Positions 25,876-32,492 of a stretch of DNA of 32,856 nucleotides are shown one piece after another. Location: contig USOQ01000024.1 of NCBI GenBank assembly GCA_900556395.1, forward strand, positions 1-32,856. The letters are read 5' to 3'. Within the stretch, counting starts at the first letter, position 1. Each line of letters starts with the position of its first letter. The notes beneath the pieces are model-generated. The model saw nothing but the letters and a program-made list of their open reading frames with translations. It was not told the origin of the DNA and searched no databases. The stretch comes from Candidatus Segatella caccae. Lineage in GTDB: Bacteria; Bacteroidota; Bacteroidia; Bacteroidales; Bacteroidaceae. Position numbers and translations under genes: made by a program.

Positions 25876-26994
25876 CTACTCTTCAAACCTTTTTCCATTC
25901 TCATAATACCCCTTAGCGGTCACTTGTCCGTTGCGGTCTTTCTCCACAAACTTACCATCGCGTTTATCAGCACGATAAGCACCCTCAAAACGCTTCCCGT
26001 CTTTCGTCTCCTCGATACAGAAGCCCTCACGACGTCCGCCACGGTATACGCCTTTAAATCGGTTGCCATTCGCATAGTGAATGATTACCTCACCATCCAC
26101 CACACCTTTCTTGAATTCACCTTCAAAGACATCCCCATTCTTCTTGGTCAAGCGTCCTCTGCCGTTCTGCACATCGTCCTTCCACAACCCCACGTAGATA
26201 TCACCATTCTTCCAAATAAAGGTACCCTGTCCAGAGCGCATACCGTCATTAAACTGCCCCGTGTACTTCGCCCCATTAGCCGAGCGGAAGATACCTTCTC
26301 CAGTACGTTCACCCTGCACATAGTCACCTTCATAGGTGTCACCATTATGAAATTTGTATATACCTTTTCCGTGCTGGATATCATCTTTCCAGTCGCCCAC
26401 GTAAACATCTCCGTCGGCATATTTAAAAGTACCCTTTCCCGAGCGTTGGTTATCCACCCAACTCCCCTCATAGGTAGTACCATCCCCCCAGTTAAAGAAT
26501 CCCGTACCATTCTTCATGTCGTTCATCCACTGACCGCGATAGTAGGCTCCACCCGCATACGTATAGGTACCTCTTCCCTGTCGTTTGTCCTTATACCAGT
26601 CACCGTCATACATGTCACCATTATAATAGTACATGACGCCATGTCCGTGCTGGTAGTCACGAAACCAGAGTCCCACATATTTATTATTATTCAAGAAATA
26701 GAAAGTTCCCTTTCCATGTTGTTGGTCTTGCATCCACTGTCCTTCATACTTTTCTCCATCAGCAAAAGTATAAACACCATACCCTTCGCGCTTACCTTTC
26801 AGATAGTTACCTTCGTAGGTATCTCCGTTAGGAAACACGGTGGCACCTTTTCCCTGTGGTTTACCACTGACCATTTCACCCTTATACTGTCCTCCGTCCT
26901 TGGTGATACAGGAACCTAAAGATATCTTCTGCGCCCCCATAGAGAGAGGTATAAAAAACAGCATCAGGGATGCTACACTTATCTTGTAATTCAT
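25876..26994 (-). CDS. Exported MORN-repeat protein
   Basis: The 372-residue protein has a signal peptide (1-21, ending SMGAQ) and then about 14 MORN repeats of roughly 23 residues with the pattern Gly-x-x-Tyr-x-Gly-x-Trp, for example NGDTYEGNYLKGKREGYG and YADGDVYVGDWKDDIQHGKG. MORN repeats form an extended beta-hairpin ribbon. In bacteria they are common in Bacteroidota and their partners are mostly unknown. The repeats fill the whole mature protein, with no catalytic domain. It has a near-perfect promoter and a short leader, and stands alone. Confidence 0.88.
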   Translation of the reverse strand: MNYKISVASLMLFFIPLSMGAQKISLGSCITKDGGQYKGEMVSGKPQGKGATVFPNGDTYEGNYLKGKREGYGVYTFADGEKYEGQWMQDQQHGKGTFYFLNNNKYVGLWFRDYQHGHGVMYYYNGDMYDGDWYKDKRQGRGTYTYAGGAYYRGQWMNDMKNGTGFFNWGDGTTYEGSWVDNQRSGKGTFKYADGDVYVGDWKDDIQHGKGIYKFHNGDTYEGDYVQGERTGEGIFRSANGAKYTGQFNDGMRSGQGTFIWKNGDIYVGLWKDDVQNGRGRLTKKNGDVFEGEFKKGVVDGEVIIHYANGNRFKGVYRGGRREGFCIEETKDGKRFEGAYRADKRDGKFVEKDRNGQVTAKGYYENGKRFEE

Positions 26995-27016
26995 ATTTTT
27001 CTGTTTGTTCGACCTC

Positions 27017-27047
27017 CAAAATTAGACAAAATCCCTCAAACAGCAAA
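27017..27047 (-). promoter_or_regulatory. Promoter of the MORN-repeat gene
   Basis: TTTG (27047-27044), a 19-bp spacer and TAATTTTG (27024-27017) match the consensus exactly on the minus strand. Transcription would start about 17 nt before the gene. Confidence 0.75.
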
Positions 27048-27145
27048 ATAGATTAAGCATATTTAACTGAACTCACGACAGGTATTTTTTTATTCCCACA
27101 GATTTGTTTTTATTTCACACCATTCAGCATGCAGCAGCTTTACAC

Positions 27146-27291
27146 TGGGGAGGGCGTGGCATCTTGCCCGCCCAATGTTTAATGTTAAGAGGTTAATGTT
27201 AAGTGTTGAATGTTGTGTGTTGAGTGTTTAATGTTAGTGGTGTTGGGACATTTCTTTATGGGCGGGCAAGATGCCACGCCCTCCCAGTGCA
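27146..27291. repeat. Opposed A pair of cluster 1
   Basis: The left copy (27146-27174) and the inverted right copy (27259-27286, extended by GTGCA to 27291) are near-perfect complements. Each copy is itself an imperfect palindrome with outer arms TGGG and CCCA. The spacer is made of repeated TTAATGTT and TTAAGTGT-like words. Confidence 0.9.
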
Positions 27292-27327
27292 ATCCTGCTC
27301 AAAAAAGCTATATAAGCGAGCAATACA

Positions 27328-27383
27328 CCCATGCGGTTCATCCCGCACAAAATAACTCTGGCGCAGACCTCTGATGGTCCGCC
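27328..27383 (+). repeat. B unit of cluster 1
   Basis: A single copy begins CCATGCGGTTCATCCCGCAC, a 5-bp hairpin with a 6-nt loop, and ends in the second hairpin GGCG-CA-GACC-TCTGAT-GGTC-CGCC. Confidence 0.8.
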
Positions 27384-27442
27384 ATCCTTAGAATGCAATG
27401 GTTCCGAGCGACGAGCAGGAGCGGTTTCCTCTTCTTCCCTGA

Positions 27443-27491
27443 GGTTTCTGTCCCCTACAAGGGGAACCGAAGGGGTCGTAAAGACTATTGA
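27443..27491. repeat. Module D, first copy
   Basis: This 49-bp stretch is identical to 31608-31656 by eye. It contains CCCC-TACAA-GGGG, a 4-bp hairpin with a 5-nt loop. It is absent from cluster 2. Confidence 0.9.
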
Positions 27492-27515
27492 AGAAGACTG
27501 AGATGAGAGGTGGAC

Positions 27516-27537
27516 CCTCCCTTAAGGGTAAGGGAGG
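27516..27537. repeat. Hairpin of module E in cluster 1
   Basis: CCTCCCTTA-AGGG-TAAGGGAGG is a perfect 9-bp stem. Compared with clusters 2 and 3, the fourth position has changed from T to C and its partner from A to G, so the pairing is kept. Confidence 0.85.
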
Positions 27538-27578
27538 ACTGGTGGGTTTTCGAAAAGAAAGCACCAACAGGCTTGCAC

Positions 27579-27606
27579 TGGGAGGGCGTGGCATCTTGCC
27601 CGCCCA
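27579..27606 (+). repeat. Single direct A copy before dnaJ
   Basis: It matches the standard A module exactly, preceded by the usual AGGCTTGCAC context. No full inverted partner follows; the next inverted element is the short palindrome at 27681. Confidence 0.9.
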
Positions 27607-27680
27607 ATGGTCCAATGTTAAGTGTTGAGTGTTAGTGGTTGGGACATTAACCACTAAATAATAATAAGCATACTAACATT

Positions 27681-27707
27681 ATGGGCGTGGCAAAATGCCA
27701 CGCCCAT
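27681..27707 (-). terminator. Perfect palindrome after dnaJ, related to A
   Basis: ATGGGCGTGGCA and TGCCACGCCCAT form a perfect 12-bp stem with a 3-nt loop, 10 bp past the dnaJ stop. Each arm resembles half of an A module. It is well placed to end dnaJ transcription, but the minus strand has no U-run after it. Confidence 0.6.
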
Positions 27708-27717
27708 AAAAAGTCCC

Positions 27718-28431
27718 TTATTCGCAATTTTTCATTTCCCTCAACAAATCCTTCTGTCTCCCATTCAACGAAGAAGGCAACTTCACCTGGTAAGTGATAA
27801 TCAAGTCACCGAACGAGCCATCGCCTCGGTCACATCCCTTTCCCCTGACACGCACCTTCGTACCATTCTGCGTTCCCGGTTTAATCTTCAGTTTAATCTT
27901 CGACCCATTATTCAGGCGCACGATTCCCTCGCCACCCAACAAGGCAGTATACATATCAATATTCACATTCATCTGCATCTCTCCCGTACTCTGTCGCATA
28001 TTCTGCGCGTCAGCACCGAAACCACTGAAGCCAGCACCCTGTCGTTGCCGTGCTCCACCGCCGAAGAGATTCTCAAAGAAGCTACTAAACCCGCTACCGC
28101 CAGAACCGAAGCCACTGAAGTCGAATCCCTCAAAAGGATTTCCTCCACCAGCACCGCCAAAGCCACCAAAGCCACCAGCTCCACCAGCCTGCTCATAGGC
28201 AGCAGCATTCTTCCACTGCTCCCCATACTTATCATATTTAGCACGCTTATCTGGGTCAGAGATAACATCATACGCCTCGTTGAGCGCCTGAAACTTCGCC
28301 TTCGCCTTTGGGTCATCAGGATGCAAGTCAGGATGAAACAGTTTAGCACGCTTACGATAAGCTTCACGCACTTTCTCCTGTGGAATATCCTTGTCCACAC
28401 CTAATATTTTATAATAATCTACAAAAGCCAT
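27718..28431 (-). CDS. Short DnaJ/CbpA-type co-chaperone without zinc finger
   Basis: It is a J-domain partner of DnaK that stimulates its ATPase and delivers substrates. The 237 residues comprise a J domain (1-70) with the HPD motif at 33-35, a Gly/Phe-rich linker (about 82-150) and one C-terminal substrate-binding domain (about 155-237, ending VKLPSSLNGRQKDLLREM). There is no cysteine-rich domain, and only one C-terminal beta domain seems present, so it is shorter than CbpA (306). The gene is flanked on both sides by repeat clusters. A strong Shine-Dalgarno GGAGG lies upstream, unusual for this phylum. Confidence 0.9.
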   Translation of the reverse strand: MAFVDYYKILGVDKDIPQEKVREAYRKRAKLFHPDLHPDDPKAKAKFQALNEAYDVISDPDKRAKYDKYGEQWKNAAAYEQAGGAGGFGGFGGAGGGNPFEGFDFSGFGSGGSGFSSFFENLFGGGARQRQGAGFSGFGADAQNMRQSTGEMQMNVNIDMYTALLGGEGIVRLNNGSKIKLKIKPGTQNGTKVRVRGKGCDRGDGSFGDLIITYQVKLPSSLNGRQKDLLREMKNCE

Positions 28432-28440
28432 AATTTGTTT

Positions 28441-28445
28441 CCTCC
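28441..28445 (-). promoter_or_regulatory. Shine-Dalgarno sequence of dnaJ
   Basis: GGAGG stands 9 nt before the ATG at 28431. Most genes in this window lack such a site, so this one is notable. Confidence 0.6.
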
Positions 28446-28515
28446 ATATTTTAAATCCGACATTTCATTTTCACCTTATATATAGCACTACGATTCTATA
28501 CAAGAACTTTTCAGC

Positions 28516-28564
28516 AACAATAGTGCCAAAAGCACCAAATTAGCTTACTGTCACAACTATTGTT
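28516..28564. promoter_or_regulatory. Dyad upstream of dnaJ
   Basis: AACAATAGT (28516-28524) and ACTATTGTT (28556-28564) are perfect 9-bp inverted repeats 31 bp apart. Within them GTGC-CAAAA-GCAC can form a small hairpin. It does not match the CIRCE element. It could be an operator or the end of a transcript. Confidence 0.4.
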
Positions 28565-28615
28565 TGAGTTTTGTCACTCAGAAGAGGTAATGGTTGCTTA
28601 TTAGCAGGCTTGCCC

Positions 28616-28733
28616 TGGGAGGGCGTGGCATCTTGCCCGCCCAATGGTCCAATGTTTAATGTTAAGTGATTAATGTTAGTGGTGTTGTGACATTTCTTTA
28701 TGGGCGGGCAAGATGCCACGCCCTCCCAGTGCA
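28616..28733. repeat. Opposed A pair of cluster 2
   Basis: The direct copy is at 28616-28643 and the inverted copy at 28701-28728, with GTGCA continuing to 28733. The spacer is 57 bp and rich in TTAATGTT words. Confidence 0.92.
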
Positions 28734-28747
28734 ATATTGCCCACCCC

Positions 28748-28993
28748 CTGGCGCAGGCCTCTCATGGCAAATATTATGCAGTCTCAAGCAGTCCATCAGC
28801 GTCCCCATGTCCAAAGCAATATCAGCATGCCATCAGCAGCCAACATACCCATGCGGTTCATCCCGCACAAAAAACCTGGCGCAGACCTCTGATGGCAAAT
28901 ATCATGCGGTCACAAGCATGCCATCAGCAGCCAACATACCCATGCGGTTCCATCCCGCACAAAAAAACTGGCGCAGACCTCTGATGGTCCGCC
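28748..28993 (+). repeat. Array of three B units in cluster 2
   Basis: The word CTGGCGCAGACCTCTGATGG, with small changes, starts at 28748, 28876 and 28968, so the period is 128 and then 92 bp. Between them lie ATGCGGTTCATCCCGC-type hairpins. The last unit ends in a GGCG...CGCC hairpin (28970-28993). Confidence 0.85.
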
Positions 28994-29016
28994 AACCTTA
29001 TAGCGTAGCGGTTTGA

Positions 29017-29105
29017 GCTCCGAGGAGGAGCGGTTACATCCCCCTCCTTCTGAGGAGGAGGGGGCTTGGGGGAAGAGGTGGAGCCTTCCTTAACGGTAAG
29101 GAAGG
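29017..29105. repeat. Hairpins of modules C and E, cluster 2
   Basis: Three perfect hairpins follow each other. GCTCC-GAGGA-GGAGC is at 29017-29031. CCCCCTCCT pairs with AGGAGGGGG at 29040-29064 around a 7-nt loop. CCTTCCTTA-ACGG-TAAGGAAGG is at 29084-29105. Confidence 0.85.
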
Positions 29106-29146
29106 ACGGGTAGGTTTTCGAAAAGAAAGCACCAGCAGGCTTGCAC

Positions 29147-29174
29147 TGGGAGGGCGTGGCATCTTGCCCGCCCA
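29147..29174 (+). repeat. Single direct A copy before the 5'-nucleotidase gene
   Basis: It is an exact A module preceded by AGGCTTGCAC. It closes cluster 2 about 145 bp before the next gene and has no inverted partner. Confidence 0.92.
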
Positions 29175-29283
29175 TGATTTTTTAAGAAGAAACATCCCTT
29201 AACTTCTCAATAGAAACCCTTTTCAAAGAACCCCTTCCCAAAGAATTCTTCTCAAAAAGTACATCCATTCATTAGTTTTTTTG

Positions 29284-29291
29284 TACTTTTG
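29284..29291 (+). promoter_or_regulatory. Probable -7 element of the 5'-nucleotidase gene
   Basis: TACTTTTG matches the -7 consensus 27 bp before the ATG at 29319. No TTTG stands at the expected distance upstream. Confidence 0.45.
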
Positions 29292-29318
29292 CAAAGTAAA
29301 ACCATAAAAAGGCAGATT

Positions 29319-31076
29319 ATGAAACAACTTCTTACGACGCTACTCTTAGCGTTCACCCTCAATTCACCAACAATGGCACAACAACGAACCGTTAATATCC
29401 GAGTGATAGAAACCAGCGACGTACACGGCAGTTTCTTTCCCTACGACTTCATCAACCGCAAGCCCAAGGCAGGCAGCTTAGCGCGTGTCTCCACCTATGT
29501 CGATTCCCTTCGCCAAACCTATGGCGACCGCCTCCTCCTACTCGACAATGGCGACCTCCTCCAAGGACAGCCCATCTGCTATTATTATAATTATGTGAAC
29601 ACCCAGTCACGCAACATCGCCTCCGACGTCCTCAACTATATGAAGTATGACGCCGAGACCTTCGGCAATCACGACGTAGAGACCGGGCATGCCGTCTACG
29701 ACAAATGGGTCAGCGAACTCCACTGTCCCGTCTTAGGCGCCAACATCGTCGACACCAAGACCGGGCGCCCCTATGTCAAGCCCTATGTCATGTTAGAGCG
29801 CGACGGCATCAGAATTGCCATCCTTGGCATGATAACCCCCGCCATCCCCAACTGGCTCACAGGCGACCTATGGAGCGGACTACGCTTCGACAACATGGTG
29901 ACAAGTGCGCGCCAGTGGATGACCTACATCCAGCAACACGAACAGCCCGATGTCGTCATCGGCCTCTTCCATAGCGGCAAGGAAGGCGGCATCCAGACTC
30001 CCGAGTACGAAGAAGACGCCTCGCTGAAAGTAGCCCGCGAAGTTCCCGGCTTCGACCTCGTGCTCTTCGGTCACGACCACACACGCCATGCCTCTACCCT
30101 CACCAATGTCGAAGGAAAACAAGTCGTATGTCTCGACCCAGCCAACAATGCCATGAGCGTAGCCGATGCCGAGATCACCGTCACCATCGACGAGCACCAG
30201 TTGCATGGCAAGACCCATCACATCCTTCAGCACAAGAGCGTCAACGGCAAGATAGCCGATGTCACCGACTGCGCTGTCGACGAGAAGATGCTCCAGACCT
30301 TCCGCCCCCAGATTACCGAAGTCGACCAGTATGTCAGCAAGCAGATAGGCACTTTCCAGAACACCATCTACAGTCGCGACTCCTACTTTGGCAGTTCCGC
30401 CTTCAACGACTTCATCCTCAACCTCGAGTTACAGATCACCCAAGCCGACATAGCCTTCAATGCCCCCTTGCAGTTCAACTCCACCATCCAGGCAGGTCCC
30501 ATCTGTGTCAGCGATATGTTCAAGCTCTACAAGTACGAGAACCAGCTCTACGTGATGCGTCTCACGGGCGAAGAGATACGCCGTCATTTAGAGATGAGTT
30601 ACGACCTATGGGTTAACACGATGCAAAGTCCCGACGACCATCTCCTCCTCCTTGACGAGCAGACCTGGGGCGACCAGCAGCGTTTAGGCTTCAAGAACTT
30701 CTCCTTCAACTTCGACAGTGCTGCAGGCATCGACTACGAGGTCGACGTCACGAAGCCCGATGGCGAGAAGGTACGCATCCTCCGCATGAGCAATGGCGAG
30801 CCCTTCGACGAGAGCAAGTGGTACAAGGTAGCCGTCAACAGCTATCGCGGCAATGGTGGTGGCGAGCTACTCACCCGAGGAGCCGGCATCCCCAAAGACA
30901 GTCTCGACTCCCGCATCATCTGGCGTAGCGAGCGCGACCAGCGTTATTACCTCATGCAAGAGATAGAGAAAATGGGCACCATTGATGCCAAGCCCAACAA
31001 CAACTGGCGCTTCGTCCCCGAGTCATGGGTCAAGCCCGCCGCCGAACGCGACTTCCACCTCCTCTTCGGCAAGTAG
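29319..31076 (+). CDS. Exported 5'-nucleotidase / 2',3'-cyclic phosphodiesterase family protein
   Basis: This periplasmic or surface metallophosphoesterase of the UshA family probably releases phosphate from nucleotides. The start at 29319 gives 585 residues and a clear signal peptide (MKQLLTTLLLAFTL, cleavage after TMA near 20). Metal ligands are visible in SDVHG (34, 36), NGDL (79), FGNHD (117-119), LFHSGKEGG (His218) and GHDH (251-254). The C-terminal 5'-nucleotidase domain (about 340-540) has FNDFILNLELQITQADIAFN and NSYRGNGGGELLTRGAGI. Codons end in C far more often than in neighbouring genes. It lies between repeat clusters 2 and 3. Confidence 0.9.
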   Translation: MKQLLTTLLLAFTLNSPTMAQQRTVNIRVIETSDVHGSFFPYDFINRKPKAGSLARVSTYVDSLRQTYGDRLLLLDNGDLLQGQPICYYYNYVNTQSRNIASDVLNYMKYDAETFGNHDVETGHAVYDKWVSELHCPVLGANIVDTKTGRPYVKPYVMLERDGIRIAILGMITPAIPNWLTGDLWSGLRFDNMVTSARQWMTYIQQHEQPDVVIGLFHSGKEGGIQTPEYEEDASLKVAREVPGFDLVLFGHDHTRHASTLTNVEGKQVVCLDPANNAMSVADAEITVTIDEHQLHGKTHHILQHKSVNGKIADVTDCAVDEKMLQTFRPQITEVDQYVSKQIGTFQNTIYSRDSYFGSSAFNDFILNLELQITQADIAFNAPLQFNSTIQAGPICVSDMFKLYKYENQLYVMRLTGEEIRRHLEMSYDLWVNTMQSPDDHLLLLDEQTWGDQQRLGFKNFSFNFDSAAGIDYEVDVTKPDGEKVRILRMSNGEPFDESKWYKVAVNSYRGNGGGELLTRGAGIPKDSLDSRIIWRSERDQRYYLMQEIEKMGTIDAKPNNNWRFVPESWVKPAAERDFHLLFGK

Positions 31077-31118
31077 CTCATAAAAACGCCCATCAGCAAC
31101 CCACAAGCAAGCCTGCAC

Positions 31119-31231
31119 TGGGAGGGCGTGGCATCTTGCCCGCCCAAGATTAATGTTTAATGTTAAGTGTTTAAGATTAGTGGTTGGGACATTTTTTATG
31201 GGCGGGCAAGATGCCGCGCCCTCCCAGTGCA
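31119..31231. repeat. Opposed A pair of cluster 3
   Basis: The direct copy is at 31119-31146 and the inverted copy at 31199-31226, extended by GTGCA. The inverted copy has one base change in its loop (ACG to GCG), which leaves the stem intact. The spacer is 52 bp. Confidence 0.92.
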
Positions 31232-31255
31232 ATCTTGCCCACCCCCTGGCGCAGA

Positions 31256-31450
31256 CCTCTGATGGCAAATATCATGCAGTCTCAAGCAGTCCAACAGCAG
31301 CTCCGTGTCCATGCGGTCCCATCCCGCACAAAAACCTGGCGCAGACCTCTCATGGCAAATATCATGCGGTCTCAAGCATGCCATCAGCAACCCCATGTCC
31401 ATGCGGTTCATCCCGCACAAAAACCTGGCGCAGACCTCTGATGGTCCGCC
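31256..31450 (+). repeat. Array of three B units in cluster 3
   Basis: CTGGCGCAGACCTCT-type words start at 31256, 31336 and 31425, so periods are 80 and 89 bp. The units keep ATGCGG...CCCGCA hairpins with small loop changes. The last ends in the GGCG...CGCC hairpin. Confidence 0.85.
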
Positions 31451-31540
31451 AACCATATAGCGTAGCGGTTTGAGCTCCGAGTAGGAGCGGTTACATCCCC
31501 CTCCTTCTGAGGAGGAGGGGGCTTGGGGGAAGAGGTGGAG

Positions 31541-31699
31541 CCTTCCTTAACGGTAAGGAAGGACGGGTAGGTTTTCGAAAAAACGAGGTGGAGCTCCCTT
31601 TGGAAAGGGTTTCTGTCCCCTACAAGGGGAACCGAAGGGGTCGTAAAGACTATTGATACGGAGGGATTCGAAAAAAGCCTTTCTTAACGGTAAGGAAGG
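31541..31699. repeat. E, D and E' modules of cluster 3
   Basis: An E hairpin is at 31541-31562, a D copy at 31608-31656 (49 bp, identical to 27443-27491), and a second E at 31678-31699, where one stem pair is a G-T wobble. The order E-D-E' differs from the D-E of cluster 1, so modules have been shuffled. Confidence 0.85.
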
Positions 31700-31833
31700 A
31701 CGGGTGGGTTTTCGAAAAGCCTTCCCTTAACGTAAAGGAAGAACAGCCTCTTGACAAGGAGTGATTTTTTAAAAGATGATTTAGAGCTTTTTAAAAGCGA
31801 AGAACCATCATATTATTAAAATACGATTAGAAT

Positions 31834-32487
31834 TTGGAAAGTATTGACAAACATTCCAATATCCCATCCGGGATACACATAGTCGAAGCCAAAGAAACAG
31901 TGGCTTCGACACCCCCCATGATGACCTTACCCCATGCCGAAGACACAACCTCTTGGAGTTACCTTTTTCTACAACATCTCACAGCTCGTAACTTCGAGAA
32001 GTGGCTCGAGTCCTACAATACCCATCGTGGTCATCAGCCCTATTTTGTACATCACACCTATCGTTATCAGTATAAGAATAAGGAGAGCCAACGAGGAGTC
32101 AAGAAAACCGTTGTCCCCACAATCAGTGGCCTTGTCTTCTTACAAGGCTCTGTCAGAAGCATCCAACAGTTTCTGAAGTATTATTTTCCCCAATATCATC
32201 TTGTAAAAGACTGTAGCACAGGACTTCCTGCTACCATCCGCGACTCCGCCATGCAGTCTTTTATGCGCCTCTCTGCCACCCATCCACAGCAGATTACATT
32301 TCTTCGCGAACCCTTTGAGAATTTTGTCAAAGACCATGTCAAACTTCGTGTCCTCACAGGTGTTTTTAAGGGATATGAAGGGTATATCGTTCGCATCGAC
32401 CGCGACCGTCAACTCGTCTTCGACTTCGGAGGCCTTGCCGTTGCCATCCGTGGTGTCCATAAAGAGGACTTCGCCATCGTAGAGTAG
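31834..32487 (+). CDS. NusG/UpxY-like transcription antiterminator
   Basis: Proteins of this type bind RNA polymerase and allow read-through of long operons, classically capsule operons in Bacteroides. The frame opens with TTG at 31834 (217 residues); ATG at 31918 or 31921 would give about 188-189 residues, which fits UpxY length better, so the start is open. Residues about 41-150 form the NGN domain (WSYLFLQHLTARNFEKWLES, then TISGLVFLQG), and 166-215 a KOW domain (LRVLTGVFKGYEGYIVRI). The middle is Tyr/His-rich. No capsule genes are visible; they may lie beyond the right edge. It lies between repeat clusters 3 and 4. Confidence 0.8.
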   Translation: MESIDKHSNIPSGIHIVEAKETVASTPPMMTLPHAEDTTSWSYLFLQHLTARNFEKWLESYNTHRGHQPYFVHHTYRYQYKNKESQRGVKKTVVPTISGLVFLQGSVRSIQQFLKYYFPQYHLVKDCSTGLPATIRDSAMQSFMRLSATHPQQITFLREPFENFVKDHVKLRVLTGVFKGYEGYIVRIDRDRQLVFDFGGLAVAIRGVHKEDFAIVE

Positions 32488-32492
32488 TTATT

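Larger units (their letters stand above)
27134..27707 (+). repeat. Repeat cluster 1 (modules A-S-A'-B-C'-D-E-A)
   Basis: This stretch has no gene. In order it contains module A, an AT-rich spacer, an inverted A, one B unit, a diverged C (27384-27442), module D (27443-27491), a hairpin of type E (27516-27537), a second direct A (27579-27606) and a short palindrome. Possible reading frames here have no known domain and follow the repeat modules, so I treat them as spurious. It lies between the MORN gene and dnaJ. Confidence 0.85.
28596..29174 (+). repeat. Repeat cluster 2 (modules A-S-A'-B3-C-E-A)
   Basis: This stretch has no gene. It contains an opposed A pair, three B units, module C with two hairpins, an E hairpin and a final direct A. 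From 28987 to 29124 it differs from cluster 3 (31444-31581) at only two bases in 138, so one is a recent copy of the other or they are kept alike by gene conversion. Frames read through it have no domain support. Confidence 0.88.
31100..31760 (+). repeat. Repeat cluster 3 (modules A-S-A'-B3-C-E-D-E')
   Basis: This is the gap between the 5'-nucleotidase and NusG-like genes and has no gene of its own. It repeats cluster 2 in order up to module E, then adds module D and a second, slightly altered E (31678-31699). A decayed E-like piece follows at about 31721-31745. The remaining 90 bp up to the next start show nothing clear. Confidence 0.88.

Noticed and set aside
27388..27654. Open frame of 88 codons in repeat cluster 1
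   Set aside because: It follows modules D, E and A; similar frames appear wherever those modules occur, and there is no start signal or domain.
28516..28564. CIRCE heat-shock operator upstream of dnaJ
   Set aside because: The arms (AACAATAGT/ACTATTGTT) and 31-bp spacing do not match the 9-9-9 CIRCE consensus.
28666..29175. Several overlapping frames in cluster 2 on both strands
   Set aside because: They translate hairpin modules, share peptides such as GGQDATPSQC only because the DNA repeats, and change frame between clusters.
31153..31473. Frame of 106 codons in cluster 3
   Set aside because: Same repeat-driven origin as in cluster 2; no protein family resemblance.
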